From Arthrobacter sp. Bi83 (GTDB lineage: Bacteria > Actinomycetota > Actinomycetes > Actinomycetales > Micrococcaceae): DNA of 47,421 nt. This document shows positions 14,784-22,538 of this stretch, piece after piece (the stretch's first letter is position 1; each line of letters opens with the position of its first letter). Where the stretch lies: positions 1 to 47,421 of the forward strand of contig NZ_CAKKLY010000036.1 of NCBI RefSeq assembly GCF_918698095.1. The letters are read 5' to 3'. A program made the position numbers and the translations under genes. The notes beneath the pieces were generated by a model. The model was not told the origin of the DNA. It ran no database searches and worked only from the letters and a program-made list of their open reading frames with translations.

Positions 14784-14930
14784 CTACGCAGCAGCCTCCG
14801 AGACTGGCTCGGCGCTGCGGCGAAGCGTTACCTGGCCGGTCACCGGGACTGTGGTGCCGCCGTCGGACGTTGAGCCTCCGGCAGCGGTCCCCAGGACGGC
14901 CAGCCGGCCGATCGCTTCGCTGCTGACACG
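14784..14930 (-). pseudogene. C-terminal remnant of a LacI-family regulator
   Basis: Read leftward, this stretch gives RVSSEAIGRLAV, a glycine-rich stretch and then TTVPVTGQVTLRRSAEP before a stop. It matches the end of LacI/GalR effector domains, where a short helix is followed by a strand and a VxxxLxxRxS signature. The DNA-binding half and most of the ligand domain are absent, and the frame continues antisense into isomerase-like sequence instead. It is probably a deletion relic, perhaps of the repressor of the GTTAGCGCTAAC operator. The identification rests on short sequence and is tentative. Confidence 0.45.
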
Positions 14931-15105
14931 GGGAATGATGGGCGACGGCGTCATCGACTTCGCGACGATCGGCACCTGGGTCCGGGACGCCGGCTACACC
15001 GGCGACATGGAGGTGGAAAATCTTCAATCGGGGGATCTGGGACTCCGACGGCGACACAGTCCGCGCGCCAAGAAGGAGCGCTACCGGCGCCTTCCCTTAA
15101 CAGCG
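14916..15105 (+). pseudogene. Frameshifted C-terminal fragment of a sugar-phosphate isomerase/epimerase
   Basis: The + strand encodes RGMMGDGVIDFATIGTWVRD, then AGYTGDMEVE. The next frame continues with IFNRGIWDSDGDTV, and the first frame resumes with KKERYRRL. Together these reproduce the end of TIM-barrel isomerases of the IolE/inosose isomerase type, which normally finish with GYxGxxEVEIF, an acidic loop and KxRY. Two compensating frameshifts (after 15017 and near 15060) and the missing N-terminal ~220 residues show a pseudogene. It follows the LacI remnant on the opposite strand, so a deletion joined the two. Confidence 0.65.
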
Positions 15106-15163
15106 CCGTCCGCAGCGCGTAGGGTGATGCTCACGCGTTGGATGGCAATCAGGAGGCGGGCTG

Positions 15164-15595
15164 ATGAATGAGCGTGGCAAGGATGCGGTGGCGTCCATCG
15201 ATGTGGCGGCCACACCCCAGCGGGTCTGGAAAGCCCTCACCGACCCCGTCGACGTCAAAGAGTATTTCCTGGGCACGAATGTTTCCTCAACATGGCACGA
15301 GGGCGATCCTGTGACCTTTGCTGGGGAGTGGAAGGGGAAGGCCTACGAGGACCGGGGGATAGTTCTGGCGAACAGAGCCAACGAGCTCCTTCGCATCAGC
15401 CACTACAGCCCGTTGAGTGGTCTGCCCGACGTCCCGGAGAACTATCACACGGTGGAGTACCGCCTGGCTCCGAGGCCCGAAGGCACCGGCGTCACCATCA
15501 CTCAGGGCAATAACCGGAGCGACTCCGAGGCGGATGAGTCTGCCAAGCTCTGGGAAACAGTGCTTGGCAACCTCAAGGAGTACCTGGAGCGCTGA
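15164..15595 (+). CDS. SRPBCC/AHSA1-domain protein
   Basis: 143 residues forming one START/Bet v 1-like helix-grip domain: a first strand VASIDVAATPQRVWKALTD, then VKEYFLG, GEWKGKAYEDRG, a YRLAP strand and a C-terminal helix (AKLWETVLGNLKEYL). This is the AHSA1-like (Aha1 N-terminal-similar) SRPBCC group, binding small hydrophobic ligands or acting with transcription regulators; the ligand is unknown. The ATG has AGGAGG about 9 bases upstream. In many genomes such genes follow an ArsR regulator, which is absent here. Confidence 0.85.
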   Translation: MNERGKDAVASIDVAATPQRVWKALTDPVDVKEYFLGTNVSSTWHEGDPVTFAGEWKGKAYEDRGIVLANRANELLRISHYSPLSGLPDVPENYHTVEYRLAPRPEGTGVTITQGNNRSDSEADESAKLWETVLGNLKEYLER

Positions 15596-15628
15596 CGGGG
15601 AGAGGGCTCGCCGGCAGCGACGGGATTC

Positions 15629-16096
15629 TTACCGTTTGCGTGCGGCCAAGGACCGGCGCCGGTGTTCAGCTGCGCGCAGCTGGATGATTCGTGCGGCACC
15701 GGCCATTGCCACCAAAACGCCGCCGCCGACGGCCGCTATGAAGAGGGCGATGCCGAGGGCCACTGCACCTTCAAGCCCGAAGAACTTTACCTGAACCAGT
15801 TCCTGGTTTTGCAGGATGAACACGATGAGCAGCACAAGGACCACCAGCGCCGAGGCGACCGCGGCCCAGATCATGCCTGCCCGGGTCACCGGACGTTTCG
15901 GTTCGGCCATGCCGGCCTGCGGGGCGGAGGTCCCGCCGTAGCTCGGCAGCGGAGATGTGCCGGGCGGGATTTTGTCCTCTTCGGCGGCCGGGCGCCGTCC
16001 GTCGAGGGGCGAATGTTCTGTCCCGTCCGAAGGCTGCGCCGGCGGCCGTAACGGTTGTCGCTCGAACGGATCGGGTTCAGATGGACTCTGCCGCAT
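15629..16096 (-). CDS. LapA-domain (DUF1049) membrane protein
   Basis: About 155 residues from the ATG at 16096 (longer starts add arginine-rich antisense sequence). The N-terminal ~75 residues are Pro/Ser/Gln-rich and disordered. Two membrane segments follow, around WAAVASALVVLVLLIVFIL and VALGIALFIAAVGGGVLVAM, separated by the conserved QNQELVQVKFFG turn of the LapA/DUF1049 family. The C-terminus is basic (RAAEHRRRSLAARKR), so it faces the cytoplasm. Known relatives help organise envelope assembly in Gram-negatives; in actinobacteria the role is unknown. It stands alone, convergent with the SRPBCC gene. Confidence 0.8.
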   Translation of the reverse strand: MRQSPSEPDPFERQPLRPPAQPSDGTEHSPLDGRRPAAEEDKIPPGTSPLPSYGGTSAPQAGMAEPKRPVTRAGMIWAAVASALVVLVLLIVFILQNQELVQVKFFGLEGAVALGIALFIAAVGGGVLVAMAGAARIIQLRAAEHRRRSLAARKR

Positions 16097-16267
16097 GCTG
16101 TGGATCCTTCCTCTTGTCTGTCCCGCAACGGGCCAGGAACGTGGGCGCCGGCGCCACATCACTGTGCCGGCGCCCGGTCTGATCATAGGCACATGTCGCG
16201 CCAAGTAATAAGCATGCTTTCCATTAATTGTTCCGCGTGTCGGGTTTGGCGTCCACCCGCCCGCTGG

Positions 16268-16990
16268 TCAGACTTCGAACATTCCGTGGATCCAGATGTT
16301 GGCATTCGCTTTCGCGAGCTCGGACATCGGAACGCGGCGCGCTCCGGTGCGGGTTATCCAAAACCTGTTGTCCTTGGTCGGTGTTTTGACGGCAACCCCG
16401 ACATTGTCGACAAGGTACAGCGACGTCGATGTGGCCGATATGCCTTCCATGGAGGCTCGTTTGGTAAGGCTCCTCGACGTGACGGAGCCGCCGAAAGGAG
16501 AGGGCATGGCGGCGTGCATGCAGGTGATGAGTCCGGTGCCGGCGTTCGTTGATGTTGACTGGACGAGTCCGTTGAGGGAAACCTAGGCAGCTCCGTTCCA
16601 GGAAACGTAATCGCCGAAGCCGCCCGGCTGTGACGCGAATATCGTCACCGAGTTCAGCCCGACCGAGGCGCCCAGCTGATACCCGGCTGCGGCCAACGTT
16701 TCGTCGGGTGCCGCGATGACGGAGCCGACCCGCAGGCCTTCGAACTGAGATTGACGGTGACGGGCATGCCATCGAATGACGTCACGACGGATTCGACTTG
16801 AACGGGCATGTGGTTGTCATCGTTGATGAATTTGAAATCCTGTGCCGCTGTTGCGAAGGGCGCAGGCCACCATCCGGTAACGCTTGCCGTCAGTTTTCTG
16901 GGACTAAGAAGAAGCCCGCTAGCAAGACTGGGAGCGACGAGGCAGGCAGCTGTAACTGGAGCCCTACCAGATCAAAGCTCGGCTTTGCGA
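16268..16990 (-). pseudogene. Decayed gene for a secreted protein
   Basis: Read leftward, an Ala/Val/Leu-rich segment (VTAACLVAPSLASGLLL) resembles a signal peptide and is followed by FATAAQDFKFINDDNHMPVQ, which reads like a mature N-terminus. After MPVTVNL the frame shifts, near 16745, into a run beginning EGLRVGSVIAAP. That reaches an in-frame TAG at 16583-16585, and the same frame then carries on for about 104 residues ending ANIWIHGMFEV. One frameshift plus one stop in otherwise continuous protein-like sequence, with no start codon upstream, mark it as a pseudogene. I do not recognise the family. A shadow frame on the other strand is not convincing. Confidence 0.5.
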
Positions 16991-17040
16991 AGCTCTCGGG
17001 CGGCCGCCGGGGGGCGTACGGTCGGTGGAATACTCAAAGG

Positions 17041-17757
17041 ATGCAACAACTTGGGGATGATTTGCAGCGCGTTCTGGTCGGTACGCCCAGGGGCAGAAGG
17101 CCTTGGATCGCTGCTGCCGTCTCTGTGATGGTGATTGGGCTTCTGCTGCTACTGACCGAGATTCCGCGGGGACCGGCTGTTGAGTTGATTTGCGGATATG
17201 CGGCTACATATGTCCTGGTGGGGCTATTTATGTTCGGGCCCAACATGAGAGATCTTCGCGGCGGACGGATTGTCGGCTTCGCCGGGCCCGGCTTGGTCAT
17301 GGTGATTCTGTGGGTGCTGGGCACTGGCTATTGGGGCGGACTTTGGCTCCTGGGACTCCCGGCGTGGGCCATCGTTTGCCGTGATTGGACCAGTTACACA
17401 ACGCGGCAGCGGATTGTCCGGCCCCTCATATTCCTCTTGCTGCTAGCCGTAGCGTCGGCAATCTTTGTCGTCGCCGGCATTTACCCAAACTTCAGCGCAT
17501 TCTTGTTCCCCCTCATACCCTTAGCGGGCCTTGCCGACCCGAAGTACAGGGCCCGAACCGTCCAAGCTGTCACCGAACTTGCTCTCTCCTTCGCGGTTAT
17601 AGCAGTGGCCGTGGCCCAACCGTCAAGCGGGTGGGCATGGTCCCCAAGCTATGCAGGTGGAGCTGTTTTGGGTTGCGGACTGGTTCTTGCAGGCATGCTG
17701 CGTTGGGCGCCGGCCAGCTCCCTGCCAAAGCGAACCAGTTTCGACGTCGCGTCATAG
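17041..17757 (+). CDS. Hypothetical multi-pass membrane protein
   Basis: 238 residues from the ATG at 17041 (the frame opens from 16798, but the first part is poor and overlaps the pseudogene). The sequence starts with a cytoplasmic, amphipathic segment and then has about seven hydrophobic spans, for example WIAAAVSVMVIGLLLLLTEI, VELICGYAATYVLVGLFMFG and PLIFLLLLAVASAIFVVAGI. There is no ATP-binding site, transporter motif or obvious charged transmembrane residue. The organisation resembles the membrane part of a two-component sensor kinase or a small DUF membrane protein, but no kinase domain follows. No function is proposed. Confidence 0.65.
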   Translation: MQQLGDDLQRVLVGTPRGRRPWIAAAVSVMVIGLLLLLTEIPRGPAVELICGYAATYVLVGLFMFGPNMRDLRGGRIVGFAGPGLVMVILWVLGTGYWGGLWLLGLPAWAIVCRDWTSYTTRQRIVRPLIFLLLLAVASAIFVVAGIYPNFSAFLFPLIPLAGLADPKYRARTVQAVTELALSFAVIAVAVAQPSSGWAWSPSYAGGAVLGCGLVLAGMLRWAPASSLPKRTSFDVAS

Positions 17758-18071
17758 TCGGACCGTGCTGCCAGCTGGCCATCAGGCGGTCAGGGCTCGG
17801 ACACCGGGAACGGAACCTTGAGCGGGTTCTTTTCGTGTGGTTTCGTCTCGTCTCCGCGGATCTAGTCGTTGAAAATCGTCGATCGTTCGGGCCGCGAGGG
17901 TCGCCTCTGATGACTGAACAGAGATGCTGTTACCTTCAAATCGAACGCGTTGCGACGATGGTCGGAAACCGCATAACCAGCCCAGACAAAGAAAAACACC
18001 CCGGTCCGAAGACCGGGGTGTCAACGATGACCCGATACATCCGTAAAGGATGTCTCGACTCACCACACAAG
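17758..18071. other. Intergenic stretch before tRNA-Arg
   Basis: A stretch of 314 bases without a convincing gene; the open frames crossing it are arginine-rich or antisense shadows. The only structure I see is the tRNA-Arg terminator at 17991-18021. Confidence 0.5.
17991..18021 (-). terminator. Terminator of tRNA-Arg
   Basis: ACACCCCGGTC (17996-18006) pairs perfectly with GACCGGGGTGT (18011-18021) around a CGAA tetraloop. Read leftward, TTTTTC follows, giving a clean intrinsic terminator for the tRNA-Arg transcript about 50 bases after the tRNA. Confidence 0.8.
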
Positions 18072-18144
18072 TGCCCCAGGAGGGAATCGAACCCCCGACC
18101 GGCGGATTAGAAGGCCGCTGCTCTATCCCCTGAGCTACTGGGGC
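18072..18144 (-). tRNA. tRNA-Arg (TCT anticodon)
   Basis: Read leftward: acceptor GCCCCAG/CTGGGGC, D arm GCTCAGGGGATAGAGC, anticodon loop CTTCTAA (anticodon TCT, reading AGA), variable loop CGGTC, T arm with GGTTCGATTCC. The anticodon stem GCGGC/TCCGC has a C31-U39 mismatch next to the loop. It lies between the membrane-protein gene and ssb. Confidence 0.93.
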
Positions 18145-18259
18145 TTGTGGCCGCCCGGCAGATTCCGGGTTGCCTCAAAAAGTTTACATTGACTTTCGCC
18201 CAGGTGTCGGCATGGGCCGGGACGGTTTTCCCGATCCTCCGCCGGCGGCCGGACCCGGG

Positions 18260-18268
18260 TTATCCACA
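18260..18268 (+). promoter_or_regulatory. Perfect DnaA-box sequence upstream of ssb
   Basis: TTATCCACA occurs here exactly, about 90 bases before the ssb start. With the box at 7919-7927 it is one of two perfect boxes I found by eye in the window. A link of DnaA to ssb expression would be plausible but is inference. Confidence 0.45.
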
Positions 18269-18357
18269 TACGGCAGTTGGGCTCTCCCCGTTGCCGCGCC
18301 GCCGACTGATGCTGGGAGTGCCTGCTAGGGCAAGACACATCGAGACAGGACACCAAG

Positions 18358-18939
18358 ATGACCGACAACATCACTGTCCGCGGCTTCGTTGCCTCGGAAA
18401 TCAGGAGCTCCACCACACCAGGAGGCGTCGCAACAGCCTCCTTCCGCCTCGGGTCCACGGACCGCCGTTACGACCGCGCAAGCAGCACCTGGGTAGATGG
18501 CAACACCAACTGGTTCACCATCCAGGGGTATCGCCAGCTGGCCGGGAACATCGGGTGCAGCATCAAGAAGGGCCAGCGGGTCATCATCGTCGGACGGCTG
18601 AAGATGCGGAGCTGGGAAAAGGACGGCCGAATCTACCATGTGGCAGAGATCGATGCTGAGTCCGTGGGCCACGATCTTATGTGGGGCTCGGCCAACTTCA
18701 CCCGGACGGCGGGAATCAACTCCCAGCCTGCCGTGGCGGCCGGCGTGGTTGGCAGCGAACACGACGGCCACGGTGACGGAAACGGTTCAGAGCCATCAGA
18801 CCGCGACGAAGCTGGGTCTGATGAGGAAGGGGACGAGGACGACGGCGGCGACGCGGCAGGCATCTTCATCGACGACACCACCGGGGAAACCATGCAGCTC
18901 GACTCCGATACCGGCGAGCTCACCGGAGCCGCAGCCTGA
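18358..18939 (+). CDS. ssb: Single-stranded DNA-binding protein (paralogue with atypical tail)
   Basis: 193 residues. The first ~110 form the SSB OB-fold: TVRGFVASEI, the FRLGSTDRRYDR strand, NTNWFTIQGYRQLAGNI and KKGQRVIIVGRLKMRSWEKDG. The rest is an acidic low-complexity tail (SEPSDRDEAGSDEEGDED) ending LTGAAA. The canonical acidic tip with a terminal Phe (DDDIPF type), used to recruit repair and replication partners, is missing, so this is likely a second SSB, as many actinobacteria have, perhaps used in competence, repair or stress. The DNA-binding tryptophans (W in TNWFTIQG and SW) are present. Confidence 0.88.
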   Translation: MTDNITVRGFVASEIRSSTTPGGVATASFRLGSTDRRYDRASSTWVDGNTNWFTIQGYRQLAGNIGCSIKKGQRVIIVGRLKMRSWEKDGRIYHVAEIDAESVGHDLMWGSANFTRTAGINSQPAVAAGVVGSEHDGHGDGNGSEPSDRDEAGSDEEGDEDDGGDAAGIFIDDTTGETMQLDSDTGELTGAAA

Positions 18940-18994
18940 CCGGCGGAGCCATGCGGCACCGTACCCCCGCGGTGCCGCATGGCAGAATGGCAGC

Positions 18995-19660
18995 GTGAGA
19001 CGACCCGGGATATTCCAATCGACCACCCGACTCTTGGGCTCCTGCAGCAGGGTACCCGTCAGGGCATCGGTCGGAACATCGACCAGAGCTTCGAGCACAA
19101 CCTCGAGCAGAACGTCCAGCAGGACGTCGCTAAGGGCATCCGTACGGATCACGTTTACCGCGCTTCTGCTCGGAGCCATGGCTGCCTGCAGTTCCGGAAC
19201 CGCCCAGCAGCCCGGTCTCGGCGCAGCGGGGGCTACCAGCCAGTCATCCGCTCCGTCCGCCGCGGCTAGCCCGCCGCGATCTGCCCGCTCCTCGCAGGCG
19301 CCTTCTGCGGCAGCCGGCCAGGCATCACGGGCTACGGAGACGCCCGGTACGGAGACGCCCGGTACGGCGACGGCCAAGATGCAAAAGACAATGTCTGAGA
19401 CGCTGGGCGTCGTCGCCTCGGGAACCCCTAAACCCGAAGCCGAGCAGGTCAGGCAAGCGCTGACCGCCGCGGGAGTCCCGGCTGCCACCCTTGAGGTTTC
19501 GGCGGGCCGAACGCCCACCGGCCTGGACGCTGATTCCATCGAGGCGGCGGCGGTGCAGGGCAAGGACTGCGTCATTGGCCAGATCCGCGACGGCAAAGTG
19601 ACGATTGCGGTGCTGCCCGTCCTGGCGGGCGGGAAGTGCTTCGTGGGGCCCCAAGCCTGA
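18995..19660 (+). CDS. Lipoprotein with long N-terminal extension (DUF6993-like)
   Basis: About 221 residues from a GTG. After an unusual ~48-residue Ser/Thr/Arg repeat-rich start (TSTRASSTTSSRTSSRTSLR), a hydrophobic segment ends in a lipobox, LGAMAACSS, so the Cys is the likely lipidation site. An Ala/Ser/Pro/Thr-rich linker (~90-140) leads to a compact C-terminal domain (TMSETLGVVASGTPKPEA, VRQALTAAGVPAATLEVS, GKDCVIGQIRDGKVTIAVLP) like the DUF6993 domain of actinobacterial lipoproteins. No in-frame Met or GTG lies between the repeat region and the lipobox, so the extension seems to be translated. It ends 46 bases before ettA. Confidence 0.68.
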   Translation: MRRPGIFQSTTRLLGSCSRVPVRASVGTSTRASSTTSSRTSSRTSLRASVRITFTALLLGAMAACSSGTAQQPGLGAAGATSQSSAPSAAASPPRSARSSQAPSAAAGQASRATETPGTETPGTATAKMQKTMSETLGVVASGTPKPEAEQVRQALTAAGVPAATLEVSAGRTPTGLDADSIEAAAVQGKDCVIGQIRDGKVTIAVLPVLAGGKCFVGPQA

Positions 19661-19706
19661 CGTCCCGAATGTGAGATATACCCGTCAACCCACTAGATTT
19701 GGAACC

Positions 19707-21389
19707 ATGGCGGAATTTATCTACACAATGACCAAGGCCCGTAAGGCTGTTGGCGAAAAACTTATTCTCGACGACGTAAGCATGTCCTTCTTTCCGGGCG
19801 CCAAGATCGGCGTTGTTGGCCCCAACGGTGCCGGTAAGTCCACCATCCTGAAAATCATGGCAGGCCTGGACACCCCCTCCAACGGTGAAGCCCGGCTGAG
19901 CCCCGGCTACTCCGTGGGCATCCTGCTCCAGGAGCCGCCGCTCAATGAGGAAAAGACAGTCCTGGGCAACGTCCAGGAAGGCGTTGGCGAGATCTACGGC
20001 AAGATCCAGCGTTTCAATGAGATCTCCGAGGAGATGGCCAACCCTGACGCGGACTACGACACCCTGCTGGAGGAAATGGGCCACCTGCAGGAAGCCATCG
20101 ATGCCGCCGACGCCTGGGACCTCGATTCCCAGCTGGAGCAGGCCATGGATGCCCTCCGTTGCCCGCCGGCCGACGCTGACGTGACCCTCCTTTCCGGCGG
20201 TGAGCGCCGCCGTGTGGCGCTCTGCAAGCTGCTTCTGCAGAAGCCGGACCTGCTCCTCCTTGACGAGCCCACCAACCACCTTGACGCCGAGAGCGTGCTC
20301 TGGCTGGAACAGCACCTGTCCAGCTATGCAGGCGCAGTCCTTGCTGTCACCCACGACAGGTACTTCCTGGACCACGTCGCCGAGTGGATCGCTGAAGTGG
20401 ACCGCGGCCACCTCTACCCTTATGAAGGCAACTACTCCACCTACCTGGAGAAGAAGCGCGCCCGCCTCGAAGTCCAGGGCAAGAAGGACGCCAAGCAGGC
20501 CAAGCGCCTTACCGAGGAACTGGAATGGGTCCGCTCCAACGCCAAGGGCCGTCAGACCAAATCCAAGGCCCGCCTGGCCCGCTACGAGGAAATGGCGGCC
20601 GAGGCTGACCGCACGCGGAAACTGGACTTTGAGGAAATCCAGATCCCGCCGGGCCCCCGCCTGGGCGGCCTGGTTCTGGAAGCCAAGAACCTGCAGAAGG
20701 GCTTCGACGACCGCACCCTGATCGACGGACTGTCCTTCTCCCTGCCCCGCAACGGCATCGTCGGCGTCATCGGCCCCAACGGTGTCGGCAAGTCGACGCT
20801 CTTCAAGACCATCGTTGGCCTGGAGCCTCTCGACGGCGGCGAGCTGAAGATCGGTGACTCCGTCAAGATCTCCTATGCGGACCAGAGCCGCGGCGGCATC
20901 GATCCCAACAAGACCCTCTGGGAGGTCGTTTCCGACGGACTGGACTTCATCCAGGTCGGCCATGTTGAAATGCCGTCCCGCGCCTACGTTGCCGCCTTCG
21001 GCTTCAAAGGCCCGGACCAGCAGAAAAAAGCGGGCGTGCTCTCCGGCGGTGAGCGAAACCGTCTGAACCTCGCGCTGACCCTCAAGCAGGGCGGCAACCT
21101 GCTGCTCCTCGACGAACCGACCAACGACCTCGACGTCGAAACCCTCAGCAGCCTCGAAAACGCGCTGCTGGAATTCCCCGGCTGCGCCGTGGTGGTCTCA
21201 CACGACCGCTGGTTCCTGGACCGGGTTGCCACGCACATCCTCGCCTACGAAGGCGACGAGGAGAACCCGTCCAAGTGGTACTGGTTCGAGGGTAACTTCG
21301 AATCCTACGAGGAGAACAAGGTGGAGCGTCTCGGCCCCGACGCCGCTAAGCCCCACCGCGTTACGCACCGCCGCCTCACCCGCGACTAG
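19707..21389 (+). CDS. ettA: Energy-dependent translational throttle protein EttA (ABC-F)
   Basis: A 560-residue ABC-F ATPase that binds the ribosomal E site and gates translation according to ATP/ADP; it is cytoplasmic, with no membrane spans. Two nucleotide-binding domains are present: first Walker A GPNGAGKST (38-46) with LSGGE near 162-166 and LLLDEPTNHLD, second Walker A GPNGVGKST (356-364) with LSGGERN and LLLDEPTNDLD. The charged linker between them (ARLEVQGKKDAKQAKR onward) and the inserted EttA arm (EEMANPDADYDTLLEEMGHL) are in the expected places. The ATG at 19707 follows GGAACC. A bidirectional terminator follows. Confidence 0.96.
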   Translation: MAEFIYTMTKARKAVGEKLILDDVSMSFFPGAKIGVVGPNGAGKSTILKIMAGLDTPSNGEARLSPGYSVGILLQEPPLNEEKTVLGNVQEGVGEIYGKIQRFNEISEEMANPDADYDTLLEEMGHLQEAIDAADAWDLDSQLEQAMDALRCPPADADVTLLSGGERRRVALCKLLLQKPDLLLLDEPTNHLDAESVLWLEQHLSSYAGAVLAVTHDRYFLDHVAEWIAEVDRGHLYPYEGNYSTYLEKKRARLEVQGKKDAKQAKRLTEELEWVRSNAKGRQTKSKARLARYEEMAAEADRTRKLDFEEIQIPPGPRLGGLVLEAKNLQKGFDDRTLIDGLSFSLPRNGIVGVIGPNGVGKSTLFKTIVGLEPLDGGELKIGDSVKISYADQSRGGIDPNKTLWEVVSDGLDFIQVGHVEMPSRAYVAAFGFKGPDQQKKAGVLSGGERNRLNLALTLKQGGNLLLLDEPTNDLDVETLSSLENALLEFPGCAVVVSHDRWFLDRVATHILAYEGDEENPSKWYWFEGNFESYEENKVERLGPDAAKPHRVTHRRLTRD

Positions 21390-21415
21390 CAATACGCGAC
21401 TAAGCGTTAAGCCGC

Positions 21416-21447
21416 AAAGGCCGGTTCCCCGAAGGGAACCGGCCTTT
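21416..21447. terminator. Bidirectional terminator between ettA and tesB
   Basis: AAAGGCCGGTTCCC (21416-21429) pairs perfectly with GGGAACCGGCCTTT (21434-21447) around CGAA. Terminal A/T runs on both sides let it end transcription from ettA (+) and from the converging tesB (-). Confidence 0.8.
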
Positions 21448-21503
21448 CGCATGCGCGTGAGGCGACGCCGTGCCCGCAGCAGCCCGCAGGACCGTAATCC
21501 CGC

Positions 21504-22475
21504 TCAGGCTTTGCGTATCTGGTGCTGCAGGACTTTGGACTGGAAGGCGCCGGCAACCTTGCTCTTCAGGTCCGTCGGCACCCTGACCATGCCCTCCTGG
21601 GCCACGGACGCCACGTGCAGCCCCTCTCGGCTAAAGATCTTGCCGGTGGCGAGCCCCCGGGCCCCTTGGGCGCTCGGTGACTCCTGGACATACAGCAGCC
21701 ACTCGTCCACCCGCACCGGCCGGTGCCACCACATGGCGTGGTCCAGGCTGGCCACGCTCATGCCGGGCGTGATCCAGCTGAGCCCGTGCTTGCGCAGAAT
21801 GGACTCGAGCAGAGTGTAGTCGCTGGCATAGGCCAAGGCGGCACGGTGCGTGTTGGCGTCGTCCGGCATGGGGCTGAAGGTCTTCATCCAGACCGCGTTG
21901 CGGGCTTCCTTCTGACCCGTGGCCGCAACGTAGAGCGCGGGGTCCACGTGGCGGATGTCGAAGGGACGCTCATACGCCCAGTGCCTTGCCACCGGGTGGT
22001 CGAACTTCCCCAGGAGGTCTGCGGTGCTGGGGAGCGTTTCCGGAGCCGGAATTCCCCGAGGCATTTCCGACTGGTGTTCGATACCCTCGTCCTCGGCTTG
22101 GAATGAGGCGATCATCGAGAGGATCGGCGAACCGTCCTGGTACGCGTGGACCCGGCGCGCCGAGAAGGACCGGCCGTCCCGCAGCCGCTGCACGCCGAAG
22201 GTGATGGGCTTGTTAGCGTCACCAGGGCGCAGGAAATAACCGTGCATGGAGTGCACCGTCCGCTCGGCGTCCACGGTCCGCATCCCTGCGATGAGGGACT
22301 GGGCCAGCACCTGGCCGCCGAAGACCCGCTGGTGCGGCTGCCGCTGCGACGGGCCCATGAAGATGTCCTCGTCGGTGCGGGCGCCCTCAAGCTCGCCAAG
22401 ATCAAGCAGTTCGATCAGGGAAGTCGTGGGGTCGTTCGTGGGCAGTTCCTGCAATCCGGCGTCCGCTTCAGTCAT
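21504..22475 (-). CDS. tesB: Acyl-CoA thioesterase II
   Basis: 323 residues with a double hot-dog fold that hydrolyses medium/long-chain acyl-CoAs in the cytoplasm. The first hot-dog has VFGGQVLAQSLIAG, the MHGYFLRPGD motif and FSARRVHAYQDG. The second has MWWHRPVRVDEWLLYVQESP, GLATGKIFSREG and SVAQEGMVR, including the catalytic Asp (in SLDHAMWWH), Thr and Gln of TesB-like enzymes. Length (286-320) is normal. It is divergent from the conserved hypothetical gene at 22539 with about 63 bases between, so they share a promoter region. Confidence 0.94.
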   Translation of the reverse strand: MTEADAGLQELPTNDPTTSLIELLDLGELEGARTDEDIFMGPSQRQPHQRVFGGQVLAQSLIAGMRTVDAERTVHSMHGYFLRPGDANKPITFGVQRLRDGRSFSARRVHAYQDGSPILSMIASFQAEDEGIEHQSEMPRGIPAPETLPSTADLLGKFDHPVARHWAYERPFDIRHVDPALYVAATGQKEARNAVWMKTFSPMPDDANTHRAALAYASDYTLLESILRKHGLSWITPGMSVASLDHAMWWHRPVRVDEWLLYVQESPSAQGARGLATGKIFSREGLHVASVAQEGMVRVPTDLKSKVAGAFQSKVLQHQIRKA

Positions 22476-22538
22476 GGTTTGACTCTAGACGTCGCCCCGG
22501 CACCGCTCAACCGAGGCTCAGCCGGTAGTGTTCTTAAT

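Noticed and set aside
16798..17040. N-terminal extension of the membrane protein starting at 16798
   Set aside because: The stretch is compositionally odd, antisense to the pseudogene, and the ATG at 17041 starts the plausible protein.
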